From the NCBI GenBank assembly GCA_009823505.1, contig VZQC01006699.1:1655527-1719526 (forward strand): a stretch of DNA of 64,000 bases, written 5' to 3'. The notes beneath the pieces are model-generated. The model made no database searches, was not told the DNA's origin, and saw nothing but the letters and a program-made list of their open reading frames with translations. This document shows, piece after piece, positions 45,630 to 59,040 of the stretch. Every line of letters begins with the position of its first letter. Position 1 is the first letter of the stretch. The translations under genes were made by a program, and so were the position numbers. The DNA is from Rhizomys pruinosus. Its lineage: Eukaryota > Chordata > Mammalia > Rodentia > Spalacidae.

Positions 45630-45905
45630 TGCAAGCTCAAGGCCAGCCTGGTTTACAGAGTGAGTTCCTGGACAGCTGGGGCTACAGGGAGACCCTGTCT
45701 CAAAAAGACCAAAAAAAAATTTTTTTTAGGAAAATTATTTCTAGCTGGGCATGGTGGTACACACCTTTAATCCCAGCACTCAGGAAGCAGAGGCAGGTGG
45801 ATCTCTCTGAGTTCAAGGCCAGCCTGGACTACATGGCAAGTTCCAGGCTGGCTGGGGCTACAGGGAAACCCTGTCTCAAAAAGACCAAGAAAAATAAAAA
45901 TAATT
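45630..45905 (+). repeat. Truncated B1 and full B1
   Basis: 45630-45730 starts inside B1 (CTCAAGGCCAGCCTGG); 45745-45905 is complete. Confidence 0.9.
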
Positions 45906-46060
45906 TCTAACATTCAATAATACATATTACAATTGAATATCTAAACAATATTATAATCCAAACAGAAATAACTTTGTGTTGAAGTCTGACTAATAGAATT
46001 GGAAATTAGTCACTCAAAATTGATCAGAAATACCAAACTCATACTTAAATATACATAATT

Positions 46061-46145
46061 TAGGGTTAGAGGTATAGCTCACTGGTAAAGTACTTGCCTA
46101 GCATGGGCAAGACCCTGGGTTCTATCCTCAGTACCACAAAACAAA
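46061..46145 (+). repeat. ID-type SINE
   Basis: GAGGTATAGCTCACTGGTAA and CTGGGTTCTATCCTCAGTAC. Confidence 0.8.
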
Positions 46146-46199
46146 CAAAAAGTATAATTTAAATTTTAAAAAGCAACCAATAGATTCTATACTATACTA

Positions 46200-46345
46200 T
46201 TTTTTTTTTTTTGTCTTTTTGAGACAGGGTCTCCAGCTGTCCAGGAACTCACTATGTAGACCAGGCTGGCCTCAAAGTCACAGAGATCCGCCCGCCTCTG
46301 CCTCCCAAGTGTTGGGATTAAAGGAGTACACCACCATGCCTGGCC
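46200..46345 (-). repeat. B1 SINE
   Basis: Flanked by TTCTATACTATACTATT on both sides. Confidence 0.92.
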
Positions 46346-46730
46346 TTCTATACTATACTATTATGATCTGCAATTTTCCTGTCTCCCAGGATAAATACTA
46401 GCCCCCATAGGTTGAACAGGTCTCATATAATGGACCTGTTCCCATAAACCAGATATCTAAAAAGCAGGGGTTCTCCAGGTGTCCTGAGATCAGCAGCAGC
46501 ATCTGAACACTTTGAAAGATTCTCGGGCTCCATTCTAACCTTGCAGATCCACTCTTGAAGATGTAGCTCAGCAAGCTGTATTACACACCAGATGGCTCTA
46601 TTCAACCACTAAAATTTGAGAAGCATTTGTCTAAAGAGAATTGTGACTCAGAGGGAGCCACAGTTCTGAAGCATAGGCTTATTACTTTTGTTTTGGGTTT
46701 TCCCTAAAAAAAGAATGACTACTCTTTCCA

Positions 46731-47005
46731 GGCATGGTGGCGCACACCTTTAATCCCAGCACTTGAGTTCAAGGCCAGCCTGTTCTACAAAGCAAGTTCC
46801 AGGCCAACTGGGACTAAAGGGAGACGCTGTCTCCAAAATAAAAAAAAAGCACTCTCACTGGCCTAAGAGGCTTCAAAAATAACACATCTGCCTGGCCCTT
46901 ACCTCAACAACAACAGAGTTTGTGCTCTGTTGCTCAGGGTGGCCTAGAACTCAATCATCCACCTTGGTCTCCTCAGTGCTGGGATTACAAGAATGTGTCT
47001 CCATA
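46731..47005. repeat. B1 (+) with internal deletion and B1 fragment (-)
   Basis: 46731-46850 jumps from CCCAGCACTTG to AGTTCAAGGCC. 46915-47005 is a reversed remnant. Confidence 0.75.
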
Positions 47006-47733
47006 CTTAGAAGCAATGGTACTCTTAATAGCGTCATGTTCTGACATACCAACAGCCCCTTTGAAAACAAATTCTAATGTATTAATTTTAAACTGTGAAT
47101 AAAAGACTAATATTTCAATTAGCAAGTATTCCATTGAAGTCCATTTATACTGTCACTTCTTATTTCTAAAACCTCAAGACCATCACAATTAAAGGCTCTT
47201 AAAAGTCTTGTCATTAAAGGGAGATAACAAAACAAAAACATGCGCACATTCAGAAAAAGGGACTGAGATTAAACAGTAAAAGAATGAACAAGAAAAGTAC
47301 GTAAATAAAAACCCGAAACCAAAATTGTAGGATCCTCTTATCCTACCATGTAATGCTGACTCATTTATACTGTCAACAAAAATGACTCATCTTGGGTGCT
47401 TATGTCCCTTCTCTTCAATGTCAAGCCAGTATAATTTTATAATTAAAAATTTTATGGAAGCAGGCTGTGGAGATAAATCAAAAGAGTAGATTACAGGATA
47501 ATACTACCCTACAGATAATGTTTATACTGAAATGTTTGTATACTTTTTGGCTTCCTGAATTTTAAAATTCAAGAGAAAAAGAATAGGAAAGTATGCAGTA
47601 GCCAAACTCTGTTCCACAATAGGACAGCAATGCAAAGCCACAGTTACAGAGCTGTGATATCCAGCTCTGAGAAGAGAACAACTGACTCACTTGGAAACAC
47701 TGGTGGTTACCACCTTTCTCTGGGAAGTTAATT

Positions 47734-47738
<5 letters not shown>

Positions 47739-47767
<29 letters not shown>

Positions 47768-47777
47768 TACTATTATT
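47739..47777. repeat. (TTA)n microsatellite
   Basis: About 12 uninterrupted TTA units, then ACTACTATTATT. Confidence 0.95.
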
Positions 47778-47833
47778 TTGTGCTTCAAAATCCCAAAGCT
47801 ACAAAGAATCAATCTTCTTATTGAAAACTACAT

Positions 47834-48412
47834 GGGCTGGAGAGATGGCTCAGTTGTTAAGAGCACTGACTGCTCTTGCAGATGACCTGGGTTCAGTTCC
47901 GCATGGTGGCTAACAACTATCTGTAACTCCAGTTCCAGGGGATCTGATGGCCAAACTCTGGCCTTCATGGGCAAATACAAACAACACATAGGTGTTCTTG
48001 CACACATGCAGGCAAGACACTCATATACATAAAATAAAAATAATTAAAAAAATATTGGGGCTAAAGAGATAGCTCAGCAGTTAAGGGCACTGGCTACTCT
48101 CGCAGAGGACTGGGGTTTGATTCCCACATGGTAGCTAACAACCATCTATAAATCCAGTTCCGAAGGAATCTGATGCTCTCTTCTGACTTCCACGGGTATT
48201 ACACAATACAGGTGCACTTACACATATCCAGACAATACATTCCTACACATAAAATTAAAATAACAAAAGAAAAAGAAAACTACAGTTAATAGTGGTATTT
48301 CATACCAGTAATCCCGACAGAGACAAGAAGATCAGTAGTTAAAGGTCACACTGAGTTATGTACAAAATTCAAAACTAGCCTCTGCTAGAGACCCTGTCTC
48401 AAAAGAAAAAAG
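47834..48412 (+). repeat. Two B3 SINEs and a diverged B1
   Basis: B3 47834-48045 and 48057-48270, then a B1-like element 48285-48412 ending CCCTGTCTCAAAAG. Confidence 0.82.
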
Positions 48413-48424
48413 AAAGCTACATTG

Positions 48425-48810
48425 GGAGTTGGAGAGATGACTCAGCAGTTACGCACACTTGCAAGAGGATCCAGGTTCAATGCCCAGCATCCACATGACC
48501 AGTAACAACCATCCATTACTCTAGTTCCAACATAAACCAAAGCCCTCCTCTTTTTTTTTTTTTTTTTGGTCTTTTTGAGACAGGGTCTTCCCTTCAGCCC
48601 CAGCTGGCCTGGAACTATGCAGACCAGGCTGGCCTTGAACTCACAGAAATCCACCTGCCTCTACCTCCCGAATGCTGAGATTAAAGGAGTACACCACCTC
48701 ACCTAGAGGTCCAATGCCCTCTTCTGACCTCCATGGGCACTGCAAGACCTGGGTGCACTTACCTACATGCAGGCAATGCACTCATACACATAAAACAAAA
48801 AATAATAAAG
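48425..48810 (+). repeat. B3 SINE interrupted by reversed B1
   Basis: B3 parts at 48425-48547 and 48707-48810 (ends ACACATAAAACAAAAAATAAT) enclose a B1 on the - strand at 48548-48706. Confidence 0.85.
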
Positions 48811-48924
48811 TATTTTAAAAAGAAAACTGTAGTAATTACCTTTAATGTATACAACTCTGCAATTTGCGTTCTGCAATTGTTCATAGACCCTTTAAAGTGC
48901 CCTGTCTTTCCTTACGCAGCTCCA

Positions 48925-49158
48925 TCCCATACTGGAAACTGAACACAAGGCCACATGCACACTAGGCAAGTGCTCTACCATTGAGCTGTATCCCCAGACC
49001 CTTCATCGAGGGCTTTAAGTAGATGATTTCAGGCATCAGTGTAGAAATTTAGGTGCACTTGCATTAAAAATGTAATCAGGCACTGGGAATGTGGCACAGC
49101 GATAGAATACTTGCCAAGCAGGTCCTGGGTTGTTCCCCTAGTACTGAAGAAAAAAATA
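48925..49158. repeat. Two ID-type SINEs, opposite strands
   Basis: - copy 48925-49003 (CTCTACCATTGAGCTGTATC), + copy 49078-49158 (GGCACAGCGATAGAATACTT). Confidence 0.65.
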
Positions 49159-49332
49159 CATTAAATAGATTTTAGGTAACCTCTTATCACCATAACAACT
49201 TTCTTAAATTCCTGGGCTGAGGGAAATATTTGTTTTCTTATGTGTTTTATGGTGGTTGGTTCAAGAGTCTTCTGAGTCTTTTAAGAATTTTTTTCCCAGT
49301 GGGTTTAGGTAAGACAGGTTATTTTACTTTCT

Positions 49333-49460
49333 TACACACTGGAATAAACAAGTTTCAGTAAAATGCTCCTGAATGGATAAGAAGTCATGGCTAAAACAAG
49401 AGGCAAGAACAAGCATGACACAATTTCAGCTTCAATTCATTCCTCTGAGGCCACAGCTCA
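49333..49460 (+). repeat. Unclassified segment, copy 1 of a duplicated pair
   Basis: Contains GTTTCAGTAAAATGCTCCTG, ATGGCTAAAACAAGAGG and CATTCCTCTGAGG, all repeated in the same order at 51939-52075. It does not look like a SINE or L1. Confidence 0.8.
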
Positions 49461-49542
49461 CAATCCTCTCCCATTAGCATCCTAAGTGCTGGGATCACCA
49501 GCATATGCCACCATACCTAGCTAGACTTACACTTCTTTTTTT

Positions 49543-49746
49543 CAGTTTATTTTTATGTGTATGAATGTACTGTCTGCATGTAGGTTTGTGCACCTGTGTC
49601 GTGCAATGCCGTGGAGGTCAGAAGAGGGCGTCGGATTCCCCTGGAACTGGAGTTAAAGACGGTTCTCACCCACCATGTGGGTGATCGAACCTGGGTCCTC
49701 TGCAAGAGCAGTCAGTGCTCCCAACCACTGAGCCATCTCTCAAGCC
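49543..49746 (-). repeat. B3 SINE, short-tail form
   Basis: TTTTTATGTGTATGAATGT to CCATCTCTCAAGCCC; lacks the GCTGGGG segment. Confidence 0.9.
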
Positions 49747-50059
49747 CTGCATTTTGTATTATAAGATGGCCATGAGCCTTTAGAGGGACCAAAGGTAGAA
49801 TAATATAATTTGAATATAACATGTCCCCCCCCCAAAATCAATATAACATGTTCCCAAAATACATGGGACCAAGCAACCATGGATGAAGTGCTATGAAACT
49901 GCTCCAAGGCTAAGTGACTTGGACTAATAACAAATGATGGCAAAGATGAGAAATAACCAGGACTCTCAAACATTTCCAGGAAGAGTGTAAAATGGCAACC
50001 ACTGTGAAGCTTGTCAGCTTCTTGGAAGGGTACTGATACATATGCTGTAAGGCCTAGCA

Positions 50060-50312
50060 TTTCTTTTTGTTTTTTTGAGACAGGGTCTCCCTATAGCCCC
50101 AGCTGATCTGGAAAGCACTCTGTAGACCAGGCTGGCCTTGAACTCACAGAGATCCACCTGCCTCTGCCCCCCGAGTGCTGGGATTAAAGGTGTGCACCAC
50201 CACACCTTGCTTAAAGGTGGTTCTTAGCTGCCATGTGGATGCTGGGATTCGAACCTGGGTCCTCTGCAAGAGTAGTCAGTGCTCTTAACTGCTGAGCCAT
50301 CTTTCCAGCCCC
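50060..50312 (-). repeat. B1 and partial B3
   Basis: B1 50060-50212 fused to the 5' half of a B3 (50213-50312, ends CCATCTTTCCAGCCCC). Confidence 0.85.
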
Positions 50313-50522
50313 ATGGACCCGCATTTCTATCATTAGGCAGCTTTTCAAGGAAAATAAAAGGCTTTCGGATTCATATAAATGTTTATAGCAGCTTTATTTT
50401 TAACAGGCCTCAAATCAGGAATAACCTAAACATCCAACAATTTTCAGATAACTAGATGTACAAACTCTGATGTATCCATATAATCTCATATGCCTCAGGA
50501 ATAAGAAAAAGAGCAAAAACAA

Positions 50523-50672
50523 TGCTGACTGTGATGGCACACACCTAATCCCAGCACTTGGGAGGCAGGAGGATCTCTGTGAGTTCAAGGCCAGCCTGGT
50601 CTACATAGTGAGTTCCAGGACAACTGGGGCTACAGAGAGACCCTGTCTCAAAAAAGACAAAAAAAAAAGGAA
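50523..50672 (+). repeat. B1 SINE
   Basis: CTGTGATGGCACACACC to GTCTCAAAAAAGAC. Confidence 0.9.
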
Positions 50673-50864
50673 CAAAAACAACATGGATGAATCACAACCA
50701 ACATGCAAAGTAAAAGCAGCTGGCATATGGAACAGACTCCTCTCTGTATAATCACTGCTATATAATATTCTAGAAAACATAAAACCATAAGAAAAAGAAA
50801 AGTCCATCCAAGGGATAAAAGTAGAAATGGGCATTGTCTACAATGCTGCAGAAGCAAACAATTT

Positions 50865-51228
50865 TAAAAGATTTTGTTTTCATTTTACATGCGTAAGCAT
50901 TTTGCCTGCATATACCTGGTGCCCATCAAGAACAGAAGAGGGCGTAAGATCCCCTAGAGCTGGAGTTAAGGGCAGTTGTTAGCTACCATGTAGGTACTCA
51001 AAACTGAACCTAGGTCCTCTAGAACAGCCATTGCTCTTAACCACTGAGCCATCTCTCCATCCCCAAAAGCAAACTTTTTTTGTGTGTCTTTTTGAGACAG
51101 GATCTCCCTGTAACCCAAGCTAGCCTGGAACTTGCTATGCAGACTAGGCTGGCCTTGAAATCACAGAGATCTGCCTGCCTTTTCCTTCTGAGTGCTGGGA
51201 TTAGAGGTGTGTGCTACCAGGCCTGGCC
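50865..51228 (-). repeat. Old B3 and B1
   Basis: B3 50865-51064 and B1 51073-51228, both with many changes. Confidence 0.8.
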
Positions 51229-51342
51229 TCCCAGAAGCAAACTTTTAATGTAATGGTAATATTGAAAAACTTAAGATGGGTAAAATTCATGTATGTGACT
51301 TATACACTAATAAAGCTATTTTTATTTATTTATTTTATTCAT

Positions 51343-51494
51343 TTATTTTTGGTCTTTTTGAGACAGGGTCTCCCTGTAGCCCCAGCTGTCCTGGAATTCA
51401 TTCTGTAGACCAGGCTGGCCTTGAACTCACAAAGATCCTCCTGCCTCTGCCTCCCAAGTGCTAGGATTAAAGGTGTGCACCACCATGCCCAGCA
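51343..51494 (-). repeat. B1 SINE
   Basis: ATAAAGCTATTTT precedes and follows it. Confidence 0.92.
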
Positions 51495-51794
51495 TAAAGC
51501 TATTTTAAAAGGTAGTTTCAGTTAATATGTACAGACTTTTCAAGTTGCAACAGTTTAACTTAAAATTTCTTTTTACTTCACCATGGTATGCAAACAACAT
51601 TCAGTTGGTAGCAACTATATTTTGAACTTTGAAGTTTTTCAATATATAATATAGGAGACAGAATTCTGTGATCCTAGGCATTGGTAGTGAGCCACAGCTG
51701 CCAGTCAGCCTAGAGGAAAAACCATTGCTGAGACGGGATGTTTAGGAGGGTTATGTATATTGAATGTATTTTTTTTACTTACAACAGTTTCAAC

Positions 51795-51868
51795 TCATAA
51801 GAGTTTGTCAGGATAAAACCCCACTGTGAAGTCAATCACTTTACCCACTGAGTGATCTCTCCAGTCCC
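51795..51868 (-). repeat. B2/B3-type SINE remnant
   Basis: TTTACCCACTGAGTGATCTC and TCCAGTCCC only. Confidence 0.5.
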
Positions 51869-51938
51869 AGGTCTGGTATCTTAAGAGAAGATTTACTGAC
51901 CTTAGCCTAAGTGATCTTTAAGGTTCATTTAACATTCT

Positions 51939-52075
51939 TAAACACTAGAATAAAAAAAGTTTCAGTAAAATGCTCCTGAATGGATGAAAAGTTATGGCTA
52001 AAACAAGAGGAGAGAACTAGAATGACATGATTTAACAGTTTCAACTCATTCCTCTGAGGTCACAAGCTTCACTCA
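51939..52075 (+). repeat. Unclassified segment, copy 2 of a duplicated pair
   Basis: Same orientation as the copy at 49333, about 2.6 kb away, with scattered mismatches and small indels. It ends about 95 bp from Plpp1 exon 3. Confidence 0.8.
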
Positions 52076-52170
52076 GTAAGCTGGTAGATGGTTCCTCTTC
52101 ATGTCTGAAACCCTGTAGCCAAGGAGTCCCGTGGTCAAGATAACACAAGCAGTACAGATTTAGCACTCAC

Positions 52171-52451
52171 CTGCCTTCTCTGACTTTTTGTGGATTCCCT
52201 TGACATATGAAGTTTTCAATATAACCATCACTGCAGTTGATTTTTGACCAATCTGGGTCACAAACAGCCAAGAAGTGAGGTCGCAGTCTGCCTACAGAAT
52301 ACTTGGCAATGTCAGTAAGCGACTGACTAGCAGCAGCACCAAACAAAAAGGTTCCAATAGCCTTGTAAATAGTAGCTACATAGTTATTACTGATAAAGGA
52401 ATTTGAGTGCAGGATGTTAAAGTAAACAGACAGACTTTCTCCAATAATCAT
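52171..52451 (-). CDS. Plpp1: Plpp1 coding exon 3 (catalytic motif C1)
   Basis: A 281-bp exon with acceptor TCTCTTTTTCAG and donor GTGAGT. It reads [20 protein letters not shown], then [20 protein letters not shown] (third membrane span), [20 protein letters not shown] and [20 protein letters not shown], ending in a split Arg codon. KYSVGRLRP is motif C1 (KxxxxxxRP) of lipid phosphate phosphatases, which binds the substrate phosphate on the extracellular or luminal face. INCSD carries an N-glycosylation sequon (NCS) in the loop where human LPP1 is glycosylated. The initial Met here is internal, not a start codon. Confidence 0.96.
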
Positions 52452-52904
52452 CTGAAAAAGAGAAAAACAATGTATTATAATAAATAGAAACTTTAAACAA
52501 AAACAGAAAAATAAACAATAAACTACAGAATCTTTGTTTTCAAAGCATTTCCCCCCCCCTTTTTTTAATACATACTCCATTATGACATCTAATTCTAAAC
52601 AATCTAACAAAAAGTGGCAGTTCAACTGTAGGTACTGCTTACAAAGCCATGGCTGAGCCAAAAGCAATGTATAATAATAACAATGGGACCTATTTCTCTT
52701 CTTGTAATTCAAATAAGCTGAGCTTCACTAGCTAGACAGTGAGCTATTCCAGAAGACAAAAACGGGCTTACTCAAAGACCAGCTTCCACGCAAGAATCCC
52801 CGCTCCTCCACATATGAACACTTTTTAAAATCTGGCAGTCTTCGTTCTCCTCAAAGATTTTGAGCCAAAGGCATCCAATCATATTAAAAAGTAAAAAGTA
52901 TAAA

Positions 52905-53080
52905 TCTTTTTTTTTTTTTTTTCCTTTTTGAAACAGGGTCTCCCTGTAGCTCCAGCTGTCCGGGAACTCATTATGTAGACCAGGCTGGCCTTAAACCCAC
53001 GGGCCTCTGCCTCTGCCTCTTCCTTTCCCTCTGCCTCCCTAGTGCTGGTATTAAAGGCGTGTGCCACCACGCCCAGCAAA
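52905..53080 (-). repeat. B1 SINE with CT-rich expansion
   Basis: The CTGCCTCTGCC part is expanded to a CCTCTGCCTCTTCC tract; about 450 bp from Plpp1 exon 3. Confidence 0.88.
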
Positions 53081-53621
53081 AAAACTATAAATCATTTTTA
53101 AGGAATAAAAACTGTAAATGCAGGGACCTAATACCAAGGCCAAGGGGCAAAGCTTTAGCTACCAAGGTTTCCAGTCCCACCTTCCAGGAGGCTTAGAAAG
53201 CCAGGTTCTCTTACAAAGTCTTGTTTAACCAAACTAATACTTGGTACTCCCCCTCTCCCCAAAGAAACACGTAAGTGATTCTTTCCCTGTTTTTTATTGA
53301 TTTCTAAAACTGGTCAAAGTCTTCCTGTATGTTGTGTCTGTGTTCCAGTGGGTAAGTACATAGTGCAATGAGCTCTTAGGCATAGCAAGGTATCCACCTT
53401 CTTTTATGAGTTCACCAGCCAATAGGCTGAGAAATTTAAGCAATAAACATTTGTCTATTAAATAAAACAATAGGATGCATCCTGTGTACCTGAAATCTAG
53501 ACAGTTAGGGAGAGCAGGCTTGCTAATTTGTGGGTGGGAAGGAGGTGGAGAGACACAACAAAGTTTCACTTGAGATACCCACTTGCTTCTCTGCTTCATC
53601 TTAAACTTATGTAATCTTTTT

Positions 53622-54039
53622 TTTTTTTAATTTTAATGTACTGTCTGCATGTAGGTTTGTGCACTCATGTCATGCAATGCTGCAGAGGTCAGAAGAGGGT
53701 GTTAGATTCCCCTGGAACTGGAGTTAAAGATGGTTCTCAGCTGCCATGTGGGTGCTGGGGATCAAACCCAGGTCCTCTGTAAGAGCAGTCGGCGCTCTTA
53801 ACCACTAGGCCATCTCTCCAGCCCCATAAACTGTTTTTTTAATGTGTATGATTGTTTGGGTGGCATGTATGTAAGTGTATCCATGTTATAAAATATCCAT
53901 GGAAGTCAAAAGAGGGGATTAGATCCCATCAAACTGGTTACAGAGAGTTGTTAGCGCCATGTGGGTGCTAGGAACTGAACCTGTGTCTTCTGTAAGAGCA
54001 GCCAGTACTTTTAACTGCTGAGCCATCTCTCCAGCCCCC
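53622..54039 (-). repeat. Two B3 SINEs in tandem
   Basis: 53622-53826 (short-tail form) and an older one at 53830-54039; both end CATCTCTCCAGCCCC. Confidence 0.88.
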
Positions 54040-54511
54040 ATAAACAATTTTACCCAACATTCAAACATTTCCAATTAGGGAAGATTAACTGTCTCATGGT
54101 CAGCCTCAGCAAAATGAATAGCTGCTTTTTGGTGAGATTTCAAGAACCTGATGCCAGAAGTCCTTTCCTCATCTGGCTAAAATGTTCCTAGAATTCCATA
54201 ACCAGAATGTTACAACTTTGACAACCAGACTATGAGCTCTGTAAAGCAGGGGTCATTTCTCACTTGGTGAGTAGAAAGCTAGTATCCACACAAGAGCCTA
54301 AAACAGAATAGGTGGTCAACAAATTTTAATTGAAAGCACTACCTGGAACAAAAGCCAATCTGCCTTAAACACATCTTTAAGGCCATAGTCTTCGTCTGAC
54401 TGAATTCATCCTTTCTGAGAACAGGACTTAGGAGAGGCAAACTGAACTTCTAGGCCCATCTCATCTTTGTTTTGCTTAGGGATATCCTTAACAACTTCCA
54501 GTAATCATATT

Positions 54512-54728
54512 TTTTTTATTTGTATTTTTATGTGTATGAATGTGCTGTCTGCATGTAGGTTTGTGCACCCGGGTCGTGCAATGCTGCGGAGGTCAGAAGA
54601 GGGTGTCAGATTCCCCTGGAACTGGAGTTAAAGACGGTTCTCACCCGCCATGTGGGTGCTGGGAATTGAACCCGGGTCCTCTACAAGAGCAGCTGGCGCT
54701 CTTAACCGCTAGGCCATCTCTCCAGCCC
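54512..54728 (-). repeat. B3 SINE, short-tail form
   Basis: Flanking CCAGTAATCATAT / CCCAATAATCTTA suggests a weak target-site duplication. Confidence 0.9.
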
Positions 54729-55127
54729 CAATAATCTTAAAGTATATATTGCTTCCTTGAGTCCTTGGGGGGGGGTCTCAGTAATTCCCAATAGATTAAT
54801 AACTAGAATAGATTTATCTAATGTATTATGGAATTGATCTTTGACAACAGAAAACATACCAACCACAATTTTGGCAGTAGATCCTTCCAAATCTCAGCTG
54901 TCAGGTGTTTTCAAGCACTCAACTATTTTTCTAGAAACGAGTGCTGAGCCTTCCTAGTCATGCTCATCACTAGTTACAGCACCTAAATCCTGTTCCTGCT
55001 ACTGATGGAAGAAAGCCAGTTTTCTGATTTTCAAAGCACTGAGAGACTACCAGCTGCTCTGAAGTAGTATATGCTGAGATTTGCTCTGGAATGTTGGAGA
55101 GACTCAAAAGCTAGCAAGTTTTACTCA

Positions 55128-55697
55128 TTGTTTATTTTCATTTTATATGTATGAGTGTATGTGCCTGCATGTATGTAAGTGTACCTGTGTCATGCAATAA
55201 TCATGGAGGTCAATAGAGGGCACTGGATCCCCTGGAATGCAATTACAGACAGTTAGCCACCATGTGGGTGTTGGGAACTGAATCCAGGTCCTCTGCAAGA
55301 GCAGCCAGTGCTCTTACCCACTGAGCCATCTCTCTAATGCCACCTCATTTAAGAAACTAATGTAAACATTCTCCTCTGAGAGAAACTATTCAAAGAGAAG
55401 TTCTAAATCAACTTGTCTAAATTAAAGGTAGAGATGTGACTGTCCATTTGATCTTTACAAAACAATCATTTTTTAAATATTTTATTTTTATTTTATATAT
55501 ATATGAGTATATTGCCTGCATGTAGGTAGGTGCACCCTTGTTGTGCAATGCCCAGGGATGTCAGAAGGCGGTATTAGATCCCCCTGAAAATGGAGTTACA
55601 GATGATTGTGAGCTGGCATGTGGATGTTGGGAATCAAATCTGGGTCCTCTGCAAAAGGAACCAGTGCTCTTAACTGCTGAGCCATCTCTTCCAGCCT
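55128..55697 (-). repeat. Two older B3 SINEs
   Basis: 55128-55342 and 55478-55697; both diverged, reversed, with CTGAGCCATCTCT near the end. Confidence 0.8.
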
Positions 55698-56021
55698 GAC
55701 AATCATATTCTTAAATTCATTTTAATATCTATCTTAACCCTTTGATAAATTTATTCCTATTCTTAATCTTTAGGACAACTGTGGCCTAATTATTCCTAGA
55801 AGTGAGAGTAGTTATCATGTTTCGTTTTCTTAGTAAGGCTATGATAAAGAAAATGTTTAGGGGTATAAAGCAGACTCCTTATAAAGGTCAAAGGTCATAA
55901 TTATCTAAATTGCTAGATTCACCCCCACTTAGGCTCAAGGCTCATCGCATTCTTTCACTGTCTCCCTATGTCCCCAATAAACAGGACATGTCTTTATACA
56001 GTCTTTATAGTTTTCTTTCTT

Positions 56022-56412
56022 TCTTTTTTGGCCTTTTGAGACAGGGTCTCCCTGTAGCCCCAGCTGGCCTGGAACTCACTCTGTAGACCAGGCTGGCCTG
56101 GAACTCATAAAGATCTGCCTGCCTCTGCCTCCCAAGTGCTGGAATTACAGACATGTGCAACCATGCCTTTTTTTTTTTTTTTAATGATGCTTCCTTTTTT
56201 TAAATTATTTTATGTGTATGAATGTACTATCTGCATGCAGGTCTGTGCACCTGTGTTGTGCAATGCTGTGGAGGTCAGAAGAGGGTGTCAGATTCCCCTG
56301 GAACTGGAGTTAAAGATGGTTCTTAGCCGCAATGTGGATGCTGGGAATCGAACCCAGGTCCTCTACAAGAGCAGTCTGGTGCTCTTAACCACTGAGCCAT
56401 CTCTCCAGCCCC
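56022..56412 (-). repeat. B1 and B3
   Basis: B1 56022-56168 and B3 56175-56412 adjacent, with TATAGTTTTCTTTC repeated before and after the pair. Confidence 0.88.
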
Positions 56413-56732
56413 CTATAGTTTTCTTTCATTCAGGGCCTGCTAGCCCACAAGAGTTTAAAATCACTGGCACATTTCTATATCTTCCACTCCCTCTTAAACA
56501 GCTCTTCCTAGTTATCAATCTTTCTCAAAAGCCAAAAGTGTATCTTTGTATTGAACAGATTTCTATCAATCCCATTTACTGTTAACTTCTCACTGGTATC
56601 TGACCTCACTGAACATTTCCTCCTTATTGAAATTCACCCTTGTCTTGTAAGATGCCTTGCTCTTGGTTCTCCATCACTCACAAAGTTATAGATGCTATGT
56701 CAGAGGCTTCATGTTAAATCCAAATCAATGAC

Positions 56733-56953
56733 TATTTTATTTTTTTAATTTATTTATGTGTATGAATGTACTGTCTGCATGTAGGTTTGTGCACCTGTGT
56801 CGTGCAATGCAGAGGAGGTCAGAAGAGGGTGTCGGATTCCCCTGGAACTGGAATTAAAGATGGTTCTCAGCTGCCATGTGGTGCTGGGAATCGAACCCAG
56901 GTCCTCTGCAAGAGCAGTCGGTGCTGTTAACCACTAGGCCATCTCTCCAGCCC
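56733..56953 (-). repeat. B3 SINE, short-tail form
   Basis: CAATGACTATTTT occurs at 56726 and again at 56955, a target-site duplication. Confidence 0.92.
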
Positions 56954-57165
56954 TCAATGACTATTTTCAAAGAGTTACTTTCTAGTAAATAAAGTTGAAG
57001 GCATACAAATCTAAGGATTGCCTAAAATAAAATGAGGTAGGTAATAAATAAATGGGAATGATTTTAAATTAGTTCATGAAACTGCTGCCCAGACAAAGTT
57101 GTCCTTGCTGATACTGATATAAGAACAGGAACCAATAGGAAAAGACTACTTTTTATTTATTGATA

Positions 57166-57478
57166 TACTTATTTAGTCTTTTTGAGATGGGGTCTCCCTG
57201 TAGCCTCAGATGGCCTGGAAACTCCCTATGTAGACCAGGCCAGCCTAGAACTGGTGATTAAAGGCATTCACCACTACACCTAGTGGAAAATACTACTTTT
57301 TAAAAACCCTGTTTTACAATTATTTATTTAAAGGGCAGTGTGTGTGTATGTGCTTGTGAAGGTCATAACTTTTTGGGGGGGGGGTCAGTTCCTTCCTTTT
57401 ACCATGTAGGTCCCAAGGACCACTTAGGTTCTCCTTGGCAAGCAACCACACTGACCTGCTCAGCCATCTTACCAATCC
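57166..57478 (-). repeat. Partial B1 and tRNA-derived SINE
   Basis: B1 57166-57282 with internal deletion; 57335-57478 is an old reversed SINE ending TCAGCCATCTTACCAATC. Confidence 0.65.
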
Positions 57479-58486
<1,008 letters not shown>

Positions 58487-58868
58487 CTAATTTAACACAG
58501 AGCATTTTCCTTCCTTTGCTTCAGTCTGAAAATAACCAAATTTTGGGAAAATCTCTTTTCACACTCCTGTTGTCATTTAATCAACCAGGTTTTCATCCCT
58601 GCCTTAATCCATTTGTCATGGACTTTGTTTCAAAAACATTTAACATTCCCTGTTTTATCTGTCTATCACAGCGACATGGACAGGCCATGATTACTGGCTA
58701 AGCTATAAGATTATCTAAATGAAGCTTTATTCATTTGCTTCCTTCTATGTTATCCAGAGAAGATAGAGCTGCTGTAAAAAGAACCCTGGTCTTAAGCCAT
58801 CTTAAGAAAAGATGGCTAGAGGTGTTGATCAAAAAAAAACCAAAAACTAAAAACTAAAAAAAATAACA

Positions 58869-59040
58869 AAGCCGGGCATGGTGGCGCACGCCCTTAGTCC
58901 TAGCACTTGGGAGGCAGAGGCAGGCGGATCTTTGTGAGTTCAAGGCCAGCCTGGTCTACAAGAGTGAGAGAGTGAGTTCCAGGACAGCTGGGGCTACAGG
59001 GAGACCCTGTCTCAAAACAAAAAACAAACAAACAACAACA
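58869..59040 (+). repeat. B1 SINE
   Basis: AAGCCGGGCATGGTGGCGCA to CAAAACAAAAAACAAACAAAC. Confidence 0.93.

Noticed and set aside
46061..46145. Possible tRNA gene
   Set aside because: It has tRNA-like promoter boxes but is an ID-type SINE with diverged arms; no complete cloverleaf.
52167..52712. 181-codon frame starting upstream of Plpp1 exon 3
   Set aside because: The first part is intron before a clear TTTTTCAG acceptor; only 52451-52171 is coding.
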